Assembly (NCBI GenBank): GCA_904502165.1
Contig: CAJGDB010000004.1
Span: 1-43,252, forward strand
Direction: 5' to 3'
DNA length: 43,252 bases
DNA from: an uncultured Akkermansia sp.
GTDB lineage: Bacteria > Verrucomicrobiota > Verrucomicrobiia > Verrucomicrobiales > Akkermansiaceae
How positions within the stretch are numbered: the stretch's first letter is position 1; each line of letters begins with the position of its first letter. The position numbers and the translations under genes are program-made. Below the pieces are notes generated by a model. That model was not told the DNA's origin, did not search any database, and was given only the letters and a program-made list of their open reading frames with translations. Positions 1 to 8,400 of this stretch are shown piece after piece.

Positions 1-690
1 AAGCAGGGCGTTACCACCGTAACCGGAACCGTAGGAGATAATCTCGCCAGTCTCGGGGAAGTGGCAGATGTACTTCTCCTCGTTGTTGCAGGGCCAGGTT
101 ACGTCCTCCTGACCGGGCTCGAGGGGAGCACCCACGGTGTGCAGGCAGGGAACGAAGTCGCCGTAGCCGTCGCGCTTGGGATTGCCACCGCCATTCACTT
201 CGTCCTCGAGGCGCTTGAGCACCTTCTCACCCATGATGGTCATGATACGCATGTTGGTCACCACGTAGGCGGAGTCGGTGATTTCGATACCGATCTTGGC
301 CAGGGGGGAATCCAGCGGGCCCATGCAGAAGGGAATCACGTACATGGTACGGCCCTTCATGGAACCATCGAGGTAGGGGTTGAGGATGGCGCGCATCTCA
401 GCCGGGGACTTCCAGTTGTTGGTAGGACCAGCGTCTTCCTCCTTTTCGGAGCAGATGAATGTGCGTTCCTCTACGCGGGCCACGTCAGAAGGAGTAGAAC
501 GAGCCAGGAAGCAGCCGGGGCGCTTCTCGGGGTTCAGGCGAATGTAGGTGCCTTTCTCCACGAGCATGTCGCAGAGCTTGGTGTTCTCTTCCTCGGAACC
601 GTCGCACCAGTAGACGGAATCGGGTTTGCAGAGCTGGCGAATCTGTTCGACCCACTCAGCAGCCTTCTTATGAGTAGTACCTGTAATCAT
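1..690 (-). CDS. pckG: Phosphoenolpyruvate carboxykinase (GTP), N-terminal part, cut by window edge
   Basis: Read on the minus strand from the ATG at 690, this gives 230 codons without a stop and runs off the left edge. The product is the N-terminal third of a GTP-dependent PEP carboxykinase, which interconverts oxaloacetate and PEP with GTP in the cytosol, at the junction of glycolysis and the reductive TCA branch. The family-typical stretches are plain: SVYWCDGS near residue 27, LARSTPSDVARVE, RTMYVIPFCMGP and the S(A/P)YVV-TNMRIM block. The ATG is the only sensible start because the homologous region begins about 15 residues later. A promoter with its -10 box 9 nt upstream supports it. The gene is alone at this edge; downstream partners are outside the window. 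Family assignment is firm; the active-site half of the enzyme is not visible here. Confidence 0.93.
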   Translation of the reverse strand, partial: MITGTTHKKAAEWVEQIRQLCKPDSVYWCDGSEEENTKLCDMLVEKGTYIRLNPEKRPGCFLARSTPSDVARVEERTFICSEKEEDAGPTNNWKSPAEMRAILNPYLDGSMKGRTMYVIPFCMGPLDSPLAKIGIEITDSAYVVTNMRIMTIMGEKVLKRLEDEVNGGGNPKRDGYGDFVPCLHTVGAPLEPGQEDVTWPCNNEEKYICHFPETGEIISYGSGYGGNALL

Positions 691-699
691 GGTGATTGT

Positions 700-728
700 A
701 AAATACCACATCCCCAGCAAACTTGCAA
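700..728 (-). promoter_or_regulatory. Promoter of pckG
   Basis: On the minus strand TTGCAA (728-723), a 17-nt spacer and TATTTT (705-700) preceded by TGG (extended -10). Only 9 nt separate the -10 box from the ATG, so the expected transcript would have a leader of about 2-3 nt. Confidence 0.55.
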
Positions 729-780
729 CACGAATTTTAGAGAATTTGGGCAGAAAGTTCACCATTCAGGCAACAAGCAA

Positions 781-812
781 GGCAGGCAACGCCGGTATAG
801 CGCTGCCTGCCC
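781..812 (-). terminator. Hairpin downstream of the YitT-family gene
   Basis: GGCAGGCA at 781-788 pairs with TGCCTGCC at 805-812, with a further CGC/GCG pairing inside. On the minus strand it is followed by TTGCTTGTTG, only moderately T-rich. It lies 73 nt past the stop of the membrane protein gene, so a weak terminator for that gene is the likely role. Confidence 0.4.
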
Positions 813-884
813 TGCCCGTCTCGCCGGAGGAAAGACCTCACAGGCGTTCAAACAACAGAAGGAAAAAAACAGTTTTTCAGGATA

Positions 885-1616
885 TCAGGCCAGCTTGTCA
901 CTGGCTTCGGAAGAAAGCTCTCTCTTCCCAGCCTTCGCAAAGAACTTGTCCCAGATAGGGCAATGGCGGAAAAGCAACCCGATGATGAACCCCGTGCTCA
1001 CCGCACAGATAAGCGACCCTTCACGCACTCCGGCCAGCGTACCCAGCAACAGCAGGGAGGCTGCCACGGCAATACCCAGCATCGAGCAATCCACCCCGAT
1101 CTTTACACGACTGAAACGCCAGTTGAAAACGCGACTGAGCGCCAGGCAGAGTCCCTCGGCAGAGAGCGGCACGAGATTCGCCTTGACAAAGGTAAAGATA
1201 CCGAACGCAGAGACAACGCAGCCAGCAAGAGTATACCCCAGCGCTGCCCCATAATTCGGTACTGGCAGCAGCACAGTATAACTCAGGCATGCATCCAGCA
1301 TCGCTCCCAGGATGAGGGCGTTCACAATCTGCAGCAGCTGGACGGGGCGGTATTTGCTGCGGAGAAGCAGAATTTGCATCAGCACAAGGGTAACATGCAC
1401 ACAGATAAGCATATTGCCGACCGTACACCACTCATACCCCGCCCCGCCAGGCTGCGTTCCCAGCAGCAGATGCGCCACCAGAGCCGGGCTCGTAATGGCA
1501 TCTGTACCAAGGTTGGCAAGAATCGTCAGCGCAATTCCCTGCGCCAGTACAAACAACCCGAACAGCAGGCAGAACAACCGCGCCACCAATTCTGCAAAAG
1601 AATAAGGAGATTTCAT
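885..1616 (-). CDS. YitT/YczE-family integral membrane protein
   Basis: About 243 residues with five to six hydrophobic segments, including LLFGLFVLAQGIALTILA near the N terminus, followed by the family-like LGTDAITSP loop. This resembles the YczE/YyaS/YitT group of bacterial inner-membrane proteins, whose transport or scaffold role is not settled. The C-terminal tail is charged and probably cytosolic. The frame is open to a TTG at 1655, but the ATG at 1616 has a G-rich stretch just upstream and begins right before the first membrane helix, so it is preferred; an ATG at 1628 is also possible. The kinase gene upstream ends at 1695, leaving a gap of about 78 nt, so co-transcription is possible but not shown. 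No substrate can be inferred. Confidence 0.7.
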   Translation of the reverse strand: MKSPYSFAELVARLFCLLFGLFVLAQGIALTILANLGTDAITSPALVAHLLLGTQPGGAGYEWCTVGNMLICVHVTLVLMQILLLRSKYRPVQLLQIVNALILGAMLDACLSYTVLLPVPNYGAALGYTLAGCVVSAFGIFTFVKANLVPLSAEGLCLALSRVFNWRFSRVKIGVDCSMLGIAVAASLLLLGTLAGVREGSLICAVSTGFIIGLLFRHCPIWDKFFAKAGKRELSSEASDKLA

Positions 1617-1694
1617 TCTGCCCCGCATTCTAACGGATACCAGCCCGCGAATCAAGCCGGAATATCCTGGTTTAACAGAACGAGTTGCAAGAAA

Positions 1695-2870
1695 TCACTC
1701 CGCTGGCACATAGTACCGATTGAGGCTGTCCTGCGTGGATTGCTGCATCTGCTTAACCCATTCTTCCACCTTGGCATCAATCCAGGCGCGTCTGTCGCCC
1801 TCGCCCGTATAGCCGTATTTCTCGGCATCCCGTTCCAGAGCTTCGCGATATCGCAAGCGCTGAATCTTCTGCATTCTCTCCATAATGAGCCCCTTTTCTG
1901 CTTCTGAATACGAAGCAACAGGGCTTACCATTCGCTCAGCCCCCACTTGCTGCTCAATAACTTCAGCAGGCGCCTCCTGCGGGGCGAGCAATGCCCAGGC
2001 GAAAACACTCATCATTCCCAGAAGAAATGAGCCAACGACCAGCAGCCACACACGAGCTGCACCGTTCTGCTGATACCGCAACTCTCCCTCCCAGTCTGCC
2101 GCACAGGCATAGCGGCGGTCGATATCATCCTCTCCTGCCCGTTTGAGAGCGCGGACAAAAGCGCGTGGGTAACGGCGCAGCGCTTTAACAGGCAGCAGTT
2201 TTCCAAAACTATGCGCCAGCGCATACAAATCTGACCACGGGCCCACGCGACCATGTTGCTGGAATTGCTCCGGCGCAGCATACCCCGGCGTACCCACCAG
2301 AGTAATCGTGGTAGGCGGCGTACCCAGCATCGCCGCGCCGAAATCAATCAGCACCGGCTGGTCATCCGGGCGGATAATGATATTGGACGGCTTGATATCA
2401 CGATGCAGCACTTCGCGGGAATGCAACCAGCCCAGCGCCTCCAGCAAGCGCTGGAGCACAGCGGTTACAGCCGCAGTTTCTGCAGCATGTGCAGGCAACC
2501 AATCAGCAAGCCGCTCGCCCTCCACATATTCCATCACCATGTAAGCCGTGCCGCAGGCCTGGAAAATATCATGCACCCGAACCACTCCGGGATGATTCAC
2601 CCCCGCCAGAATACGAGCCTCGCGGCAGAACGCAGCCAGCGAGCGCTCATACCCCTCTGCCGAAACCGGCTGAATCTCTGCCGTTCCAGGCGCGCGAAAA
2701 CAAAGCGTGGGCGGAAAATGCTCTTTGATGACCACCTCTCGCTCGAGGTGAGCATCGTAGGCCAGGTAGCTGATACCTCCGCCCCCACGCCCCAGCACCT
2801 CGCGCACCTCACATTGCCCCAGCAGCGTACCCTGCGGCAAGGTCACACCCAACTGAGAAGACTCCGTCAT
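1695..2870 (-). CDS. Membrane-anchored Hanks-type Ser/Thr protein kinase
   Basis: 391 residues. All kinase landmarks are present: the glycine loop GRGGGG at 27-32, the VIKE lysine at 49, HRDIKPSN at 156-163, DFG at 176-178 and APEQ at 199-202. One membrane helix follows at about 274-296, then a charged tail of roughly 95 residues that should lie in the periplasm. The layout is that of a PknB-type sensor kinase, but the tail has no PASTA or other repeat I recognise, so the signal is unknown. The kinase domain ends early, with a C-lobe shorter than usual. The HTH gene upstream stops 23 nt before the start, so the two are very probably one operon, and the regulator is a plausible substrate. That last point is inference from position only. 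Confidence 0.88.
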   Translation of the reverse strand: MTESSQLGVTLPQGTLLGQCEVREVLGRGGGGISYLAYDAHLEREVVIKEHFPPTLCFRAPGTAEIQPVSAEGYERSLAAFCREARILAGVNHPGVVRVHDIFQACGTAYMVMEYVEGERLADWLPAHAAETAAVTAVLQRLLEALGWLHSREVLHRDIKPSNIIIRPDDQPVLIDFGAAMLGTPPTTITLVGTPGYAAPEQFQQHGRVGPWSDLYALAHSFGKLLPVKALRRYPRAFVRALKRAGEDDIDRRYACAADWEGELRYQQNGAARVWLLVVGSFLLGMMSVFAWALLAPQEAPAEVIEQQVGAERMVSPVASYSEAEKGLIMERMQKIQRLRYREALERDAEKYGYTGEGDRRAWIDAKVEEWVKQMQQSTQDSLNRYYVPAE

Positions 2871-2893
2871 GCGTTGTTACCCTGAACTATCTG

Positions 2894-3304
2894 TCAGGTA
2901 TTGGGTAGAATCACCTTTTGTTCCTTGAGCGCCGGCGGTGCATCCAACAGTCTTGTAACTGCCTGTGCTACGAATTGCTCCATCGTTACCCCGGCGGCCA
3001 TCGCCCGCTCTGCCAGACGATTATACAGCTCCGGTGCCAGCTGGATTGTCAGCGAAAGCGAGGCATTCACACTCACGCCTCCTACCTCTGCAGGTTTATT
3101 GCCGGATGGCGCAGCAGGCAGCTGCACCATCACCCGCTCCAGCAACTGGCGCTTCAGCGGGGGGATATTCTTCTGGCTCATCCAATTACGCACGGTAATC
3201 TCTGACACACCGCATTGCTCGGCAATCCAGCGGTAGCCAAGCCCGTGGCTCTTCAGCCACTGCTTCACCGTGCTCTTGAATTCCGTCTGCTCGTTTCCCT
3301 GCAT
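2894..3304 (-). CDS. Two-domain DNA-binding protein: HTH plus ribbon-helix-helix-like tail
   Basis: 136 residues. Residues 10-52 form a helix-turn-helix of the Cro/MerR-like type (WIAEQCGVSEITVRNW). Residues 80-118 (LSLTIQLAPELYNRLAERAM...) have the strand-helix-helix pattern of ribbon-helix-helix or Arc-type domains. That tail is clearly related to the complete small protein encoded just upstream at 3357-3539 (shared pattern: L-PEL--RLA--A-A-GV--E--VAQ-V--L). The ATG at 3304 is preceded by its own promoter with the -10 box 11 nt away. It is followed after 23 nt by the kinase gene, so a regulator-kinase pair is likely. DNA targets are unknown. The alternative is that the C-terminal part serves only for dimerisation. 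Confidence 0.7.
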   Translation of the reverse strand: MQGNEQTEFKSTVKQWLKSHGLGYRWIAEQCGVSEITVRNWMSQKNIPPLKRQLLERVMVQLPAAPSGNKPAEVGGVSVNASLSLTIQLAPELYNRLAERAMAAGVTMEQFVAQAVTRLLDAPPALKEQKVILPNT

Positions 3305-3315
3305 GTTACCGGGGT

Positions 3316-3343
3316 ATCATACCACACAGGCGCACGTTGTCAA
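3316..3343 (-). promoter_or_regulatory. Promoter of the HTH-kinase operon
   Basis: Minus-strand TTGACA (3343-3338), a 16-nt spacer and TATGAT (3321-3316) with TGG in front. The ATG begins 11 nt after the -10 box. The promoter sits between this gene and the stop of the small RHH gene at 3357, so the two can be expressed separately. Confidence 0.6.
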
Positions 3344-3356
3344 GGCAACAACGGCT

Positions 3357-3539
3357 TTATTCAGCCAGCTTTTTTACTTCCTGCGCCACCAGATGCTCCA
3401 GCGACACACCTGATGCGACAGCCTGCTGCGCCAGACGCGCCACAAGTTCCAGCGGCAGTTCCACCTTTAATTTAAAATTCGCGTTTTGAGACATTTCTTG
3501 AGACTCACAGTCTCCCCCTTCGCTTTTCTTCATATCCAT
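3357..3539 (-). CDS. Small ribbon-helix-helix-type protein, probably autoregulatory
   Basis: The frame from ATG 3539 codes 60 residues; an internal ATG at 3494 would give 45 residues (MSQNANFKLKVELPLELV...), which is exactly the strand-helix-helix core. The product resembles the C-terminal domain of the HTH protein encoded next, and also CopG/Arc-like antitoxin-type regulators. I favour the 3494 start. If it is right, the inverted repeat GAGACT-CAC-AGTCTC at 3500-3514 sits in the leader just before the start codon, where a repressor would bind its own mRNA start region or promoter. Upstream of 3539 there is an extended -10, TGATATAAT, about 15 nt before ATG 3539, which keeps the longer form possible. 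No toxin partner is visible beside it. Confidence 0.6.
   Translation of the reverse strand: MDMKKSEGGDCESQEMSQNANFKLKVELPLELVARLAQQAVASGVSLEHLVAQEVKKLAE
3477..3514. repeat. Block A: ATTCGCGTTTTG word plus GAGAC inverted repeat
   Basis: ATTCGCGTTTTG at 3477-3488, a TTGAGAC word at 3486-3492, then the perfect inverted repeat GAGACT-CAC-AGTCTC at 3500-3514, itself preceded by TT. The 12-mer and the GAGAC/GTCTC palindrome both recur at 3644-3691. It lies at the 5' end of the small RHH gene. Confidence 0.6.
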
Positions 3540-3636
3540 CTCTGTTTTATATTATTATATCACCAGCTGCTCATTGTCTGCGTTTACTATACCATGTTTT
3601 TTCACCCTTGTAAATTATCTTTTTGATATTTTGTGG

Positions 3637-3664
3637 TTGACTTATTCGCGTTTTGCGATACACT
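3637..3664 (+). promoter_or_regulatory. Promoter of the lipoprotein gene at 3721
   Basis: TTGACT (3637-3642), a 16-nt spacer and TACACT (3659-3664). The transcript would have a leader of about 50 nt that contains the second GAGAC inverted repeat, unlike the near-leaderless promoters elsewhere in the window. Confidence 0.5.
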
Positions 3665-3691
3665 AAACAACGAATTGAGACCTCCAGTCTC
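3644..3691. repeat. Block B: second copy of the ATTCGCGTTTTG / GAGAC motif pair
   Basis: ATTCGCGTTTTG at 3644-3655 and GAGAC-CTCCA-GTCTC at 3677-3691, again preceded by TT. Relative to block A the gap between the two words is 19 nt instead of 9 nt, a difference of about one DNA turn. The 12-mer overlaps the promoter spacer of the lipoprotein gene, so bound protein would affect transcription. Confidence 0.6.
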
Positions 3692-3720
3692 TCCCTCACA
3701 ACACCTACTTTTCCATAAAG

Positions 3721-4023
3721 ATGAAAAAGATTCCTACTCTCCTGGCGACAGCTGCTGCCCTTCTACTGACAGCTTGTGGTCCTGCCACCTACGATATCGA
3801 CAAGCCGGAAGAAAGCTCTGCCGAAATGCTCAAAGACCTCACTCAGGAGGAAAAGATTCAGTTCAGCAAGGCTCTGCAGAAAATTACCATCAAACGCATC
3901 AACGAAGAAAAGTTGTCTCTGATGGACCTTGTAAAAATTTCCGAAGATCCAGAGAAGATGAAAGAGCTTCTCCGGTGCATCGACGGCAAAACGGTTGAGG
4001 AAATCATAAAGATGGCAGAATAA
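3721..4023 (+). CDS. Small lipoprotein, paralogue of the one at 9694
   Basis: 100 residues. The N terminus MKKIPTLLATAAALLLTACG is a classic lipoprotein signal, with lipobox LTAC and the acylated Cys at 19. The mature part is a short charged helical domain (LTQEEKIQFSKALQKITIK...DPEKMKELL...GKTVEEIIKMA). It resembles small lipoproteins that I recall being filed as DUF6694, though that label is from memory. The same domain, including the ACGPATYD motif after cleavage, starts the protein at 9694-10215, so the two paralogues bracket the SPFH/ankyrin block. Its promoter and leader carry the putative RHH operator. Function is unknown; it should be held to a membrane facing the periplasm. Confidence 0.75.
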   Translation: MKKIPTLLATAAALLLTACGPATYDIDKPEESSAEMLKDLTQEEKIQFSKALQKITIKRINEEKLSLMDLVKISEDPEKMKELLRCIDGKTVEEIIKMAE

Positions 4024-4059
4024 CTTCACGCCTCCTCTACCATAAGTACTCCAGTACTG

Positions 4060-4111
4060 TAAATAACCCATTTCCTTATTAACAACAACAACAACAACAT
4101 ACACAACCATT
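4060..4111 (+). other. G-free leader with an (AAC)n run before the SPFH gene
   Basis: No G occurs on the plus strand for 52 nt before the ATG at 4112, and the stretch includes six AAC units at about 4081-4098. There is no Shine-Dalgarno sequence. Such a leader stays unstructured and would favour initiation by open mRNA rather than anti-SD pairing. A small palindrome, AGTACT-CC-AGTACT, lies just upstream at 4045-4058. Confidence 0.5.
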
Positions 4112-4921
4112 ATGGACTTTATCCGCACTATTCCGCAGGGACACGAGGCAGTCGTTGTCATGTTCGGTAAGCCGGTCAAGAAATGCAAGAGCGGCCTGGC
4201 CTTCTGCATACCAATCATTCAAAAATTCTTTGACGTAGTCGACGAACGTGGCTGGACGGAAACCCGCAAAGACGGCGATGGCACCCTGATTGAGGTTACC
4301 GAGCAGATTTCTGACCTGCGTGCCCAGCCGTTCATCACAACCGACGGCGTTAACGTTAAAGTTGATATTGTGTCCTACTGGCGCATCAACGATGTCATGA
4401 AGGCGCTATTCGCCGTTGACCAGCTGCACAGAAGCCTCCATGAAAAGATTCTTACGGAAGTTCGTACCCTCGTGGGCGAACGTAGCTTGCAGCAGCTTTT
4501 GAGCGATCGTGCCACACTTTCTCAAGGTATCGTCACGAAGATTGTAGGCGAAGTTGCCAAATGGGGTATTTCCATAACTTCTGTCGACATTCAGACAATC
4601 ACCATGGATCCTGCAGTAGAGGCAGCCATGCTCCAGGAAATGGAGGCTGAACGCAAGGCTCGCGCCATAAAGCTGGAAACCCAGGGCAAGGCCGAAGCAA
4701 TCAAGCTGGAAGCACAGGCTCAGCGCGAAGCTCTTCAGATTAAGGCTGCTGCTCAAAAAGAATACCTCACGGAGCTTGCCTCCATCGTAGGTGGAGAAGG
4801 CGCTCTCAAGGTTCTGCTCAGCCAGCAGACACTGGATGGCTACAAGACCATCTGCGAGACGGAGAGTTCCAAGGTATACCTGCCGAGCAACATGATGAGC
4901 ATGCTCAACATCAAAGACTAA
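4112..4921 (+). CDS. SPFH/Band 7 (stomatin-like) protein without a membrane anchor
   Basis: 269 residues. The start IPQGHEAVVVMFGKPVKK is the first strand of the SPFH domain of stomatin and prohibitin-like proteins, which runs to about residue 170. A Lys/Glu/Ala-rich coiled coil follows (MEAERKARAIKLETQGKAEA...), and a short C-terminal segment ends the protein. Such proteins form large ring or cage oligomers on membranes. Members normally open with a transmembrane or hairpin segment; here the domain begins at residue 1, and the G-free leader upstream offers no longer start, so the anchor is missing. The gene 16 nt downstream encodes an NfeD protein, the standard partner of stomatin-type proteins, and may supply membrane attachment. 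Role in envelope quality control is inferred from the family. Confidence 0.88.
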   Translation: MDFIRTIPQGHEAVVVMFGKPVKKCKSGLAFCIPIIQKFFDVVDERGWTETRKDGDGTLIEVTEQISDLRAQPFITTDGVNVKVDIVSYWRINDVMKALFAVDQLHRSLHEKILTEVRTLVGERSLQQLLSDRATLSQGIVTKIVGEVAKWGISITSVDIQTITMDPAVEAAMLQEMEAERKARAIKLETQGKAEAIKLEAQAQREALQIKAAAQKEYLTELASIVGGEGALKVLLSQQTLDGYKTICETESSKVYLPSNMMSMLNIKD

Positions 4922-4937
4922 CCCCCATTAACATATT

Positions 4938-5423
4938 ATGCACATTCTTGCTGATTTTCTCTGGATGAGTGATGGTACGTTCCTTCACTGGCTGCTGGCC
5001 ATTGCCATCACAGCCTTGGTGTTGGATACATTCTGCCAGACAGAATTTATTTCCTGGGGTTCACTCGTACTCTTTGCCGTTTGGGCAACGGTGAAATGCG
5101 ACCTCCCTATCCAATGGTCGATTCTGTTATTCATCCTCTTCCTGGGCGTTGCCATCACCCTGTACTACACGCTGTGGAAGCAGCTCCTTGATCGGTTCAT
5201 TTTCAAACCCATGCTGAAAAATGCTCCCAAAGAAGCGCTCGACAGCTTCGTTGGCGGCAAAGGCGAGATTCGAGGAGAAGGTTCCAACCTGTGTGTCCTG
5301 TATAACTCCGAACTCCATCCCGTAGCTGAAGAATGCCGAGATGGTCTCAGCACCGGTGACAAGGTCGTCATCCGTGATTTCAAGGACGGCTATGCAATAG
5401 TTGCCCCCATTAACAAAGCATAA
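4938..5423 (+). CDS. NfeD-like membrane protein, partner of the SPFH protein
   Basis: 161 residues with three hydrophobic segments at about 16-33, 37-52 and 59-79. A soluble C-terminal domain (GGKGEIRGEGSNLCVLYN...VIRDFKDGYAIVAPI) has the pattern of the five-stranded OB fold of short NfeD proteins. No protease domain is present, so this is the NfeD1b-like short form. NfeD proteins work with the neighbouring SPFH protein in membrane scaffolding, and the 16-nt gap to that gene makes one transcript near certain. A strong terminator directly follows. The start ATG is preceded by a G-free stretch, with no SD sequence. Confidence 0.8.
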   Translation: MHILADFLWMSDGTFLHWLLAIAITALVLDTFCQTEFISWGSLVLFAVWATVKCDLPIQWSILLFILFLGVAITLYYTLWKQLLDRFIFKPMLKNAPKEALDSFVGGKGEIRGEGSNLCVLYNSELHPVAEECRDGLSTGDKVVIRDFKDGYAIVAPINKA

Positions 5424-5435
5424 ACTCATAACAAG

Positions 5436-5475
5436 GCAACAGACTACATATCGTAGTCTGTTGCTTTTTCTTTTT
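5436..5475 (+). terminator. Rho-independent terminator after the SPFH-NfeD pair
   Basis: Perfect 12-bp stem GCAACAGACTAC / GTAGTCTGTTGC with a 5-nt loop, followed by TTTTTCTTTTT. The ankyrin gene starts 8 nt beyond, so it must have its own promoter or depend on read-through. Confidence 0.9.
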
Positions 5476-5483
5476 ATAAGAAC

Positions 5484-8400
5484 ATGGCTCAGAAAAACAA
5501 CAACGGGTGCGGATGCTTCCTTTTTCTGCTGCTCGCTGCAGGTGGCGGTTGGTATTGGTGCAATGATTGCAATTTTCTTCCTGTTGAGGAAACAGAACAA
5601 CAAAAGGATGATGGAATACTGGCCGAAATTCTGACAACCGACTCCATGAAAGAGGCGGAACTCTCAGAAGATGAGGCAAACGATAATACTACAAAGGAAG
5701 ATACCTCAGAGGAATCATCCCCTTCCGAAGAAATTGCAACTTCTGAATCACCTGCTATTTTACCACCCCTGCATATTGCGCTCCCTAATAATGCCCCGGG
5801 CATTTCAGGAGAAATTCATGCCATCCGCACCTTGATAACGCACCTTGACAAGGAGGAAATGGCGAAATATCTGGAGGAAAAAGGAATTACCCCTGACAAA
5901 TACCTTGCCACTATGCTGGATGCCATCAGGCAGGGAGATGCTGATTTGGTTATTCGCCTTCTGGCCTGTGGTACACCGACTGATAAAATAGACGAAAATT
6001 ACGTTTCAGCGCATCGGCTGCTTTTAAGCAAGGGTGATTTGACTACCGATGTCATCCATGTTCTTATCGCCGCAGATGTTACAGGCCCGAACAAACTGAA
6101 CGAGAAAGGCAAAAACATTCTTCTTGAGGCATTGGAAGCTAACGCCTCACCGGCTGTGATGAATGTATTGAAAGAGCTGGGCTGCACCTACGGCAGCAAG
6201 CTGCACACAGCCGCCATCTACGGAGATATCGAAGCCGCCAAGGCTGCCTTGGATGAAGGACTGTCCGTCAATGATGGAGGTGAACATGGATATTCGCCCA
6301 TATGCATATCTCTGGTTCACAAGGATACAGAATTATTTAAACTACTCCTCAGCAAAGGAGCTGATTTAAATCAATTTATGGGAGAAGGTAATTTTACGCT
6401 GCTGGATGGAGCCATCCAGTTGAAAAACGTAGAAGCTGCCAGGTTGCTTATTGATGCAAAGATTGATGTAAACCATGTTCATGAAGATAATAAGGACAGG
6501 ACTCCTCTCATCCGAGCCTGCTCAACGAAGGAAACACAGGTACTCATACCTGTACTTCTTGAAGCAGGAGCTGATTTTTCCGCTACAAACTGGAATAAGA
6601 ACACCATCCTACACCTGATTTGCGAATCCATCTACAATCAGCAAAGTGTCGAAGTACTGCGTGCCATTCTTTCCAAAAATCCAGACATTCACCAAACAAA
6701 CGAGAGTGGTTATACACCCCTGCTCAAGCTTGCAAGCAAGTTCCACAAAGCATACGGCGACAAGCCTGAATACGACAAACAGGCTGTACTCGATGCTCTT
6801 AACGAACTTCTGAAAGCAGGAGCAGATCCGCATGCAGCTCATGCTCCCGGAAAAATTTCCGTTCATATTGACACAAAGGGGTACGACGGGGCGATTACCG
6901 CGCTCAAGTATGCCGAATTCTGCAACGCGACCGAATGCATCGAAATCCTGGACACAGCTTGCAAAAACACCAAGCCAAGCCTTGCCTCCAGACTTTCCGG
7001 TGCCATCAGCGTTAAAGAAGCCGTGGCCATGTTGGAGAAATACGACTTGCTTGATAAGTATAATCCTCCTGTCACCAATCCTTTCTATACAAAAATAGCC
7101 TATCAGGAGGTTTCTGATATGGAATGCATCATGAGCATGATGCTGCTGAAAGCACCGCCCCCCTGTTATTACAAGCGTCGAGTCAAGGAATTTGACAAGC
7201 ACTTCAAGATGCTCGAAGACAAGATGGAAAATATCAATGATTATGCTTATCTGAGCGCCATCTATATCCTGTCAGAATGGGCAACAACTTATGCGTCTAC
7301 GAGCCCCCAGAGTCAAATCCTGGAAAAAGCGACCATCGCCTTTATTGCAGCAGGCCACGATATCAACAAAGTATCGTCGAAAGCCGATGACGATAAACTG
7401 CTCACGAGTATGGAAACTCCGCTGATTACTGCAGCACGATGCGATAACCCCGATATAGTACGACTTCTGCTGGAACTGGGCGCTGACGCCAACGCAAAGA
7501 ATAAAGATGGAGCCACAGCCAGAACCATTGCCAGGAATAATAATTTCAGCAAGGTCCTCGCCGTGCTGGACGAACTAGCGCCAGCCCCCCCGGAGCCAGA
7601 GCCCGAGCCGGCTCCAGAGGTCTCAAATAAACAAGAGCTACCAGAATCTCCAACACCTCCGGTAGAATCGGAACAAAAGAGTTACGGCCCCCCCGTTTCT
7701 CAGGAAGCTCTGGCAGAACTGAAGCCTCTTTTCGAGAGAATGTCAAACCTGAAATGCCGCGAGGCAGAATCAGCCAAACAACAGCAAGGAATATTGCTCC
7801 TGCTGTCCAGAATTCAGGAAGGTGCAGGAGTTGATGTGACTCTGCCAGAGACAAACGGAAACACGGCCCTCCACTACTCCTGCGGTATCGGCAGTCTGGG
7901 TATCACGCAGTGGTTGCTGAAGAACGGAGCAGATCCGGCCGCCATCGGCGAGAACGGAAAAAGCCCGCTTCAATGTGTTGGTCGCGACAACCGGGAAAAA
8001 ATCATCATGGCTCTCAACGAAGCTATTGCACAGCGTGAGAAAACTCATGTTGAACAAACATCTGCAGAAAGCAGTACTGATGCCCCCTCCCCTGCCATTA
8101 TCTTCAACGAGGATGGTACACCAACAGATGAGACAGCAAACAATATCATCAGCAAGCGTTTCACCCTCATGACAACACCTGGTGTTACACTTGATGCCTT
8201 CAAGGATGTATTCACAGATGAAGTCATAGAATTGAAGAGCAATAAGGTGGTTACCGTTACGACTCTGCATGAAAAAGCCCTGCAGCAGAATAAGAAATGG
8301 CCGTCTCGCGCAGTCAAACTGCTCGATATGGGAGTTTCCGGTCGCCGAATCGAGGCAAATGTGGCTCTGGTTTATAAGAACGCAGCCAATGGTAAATCCA

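Noticed and set aside
61..1254. Long plus-strand open frame of 397 codons
   Set aside because: Shadow of pckG on the opposite strand and of the intergenic region; the pckG reading has clear conserved motifs.
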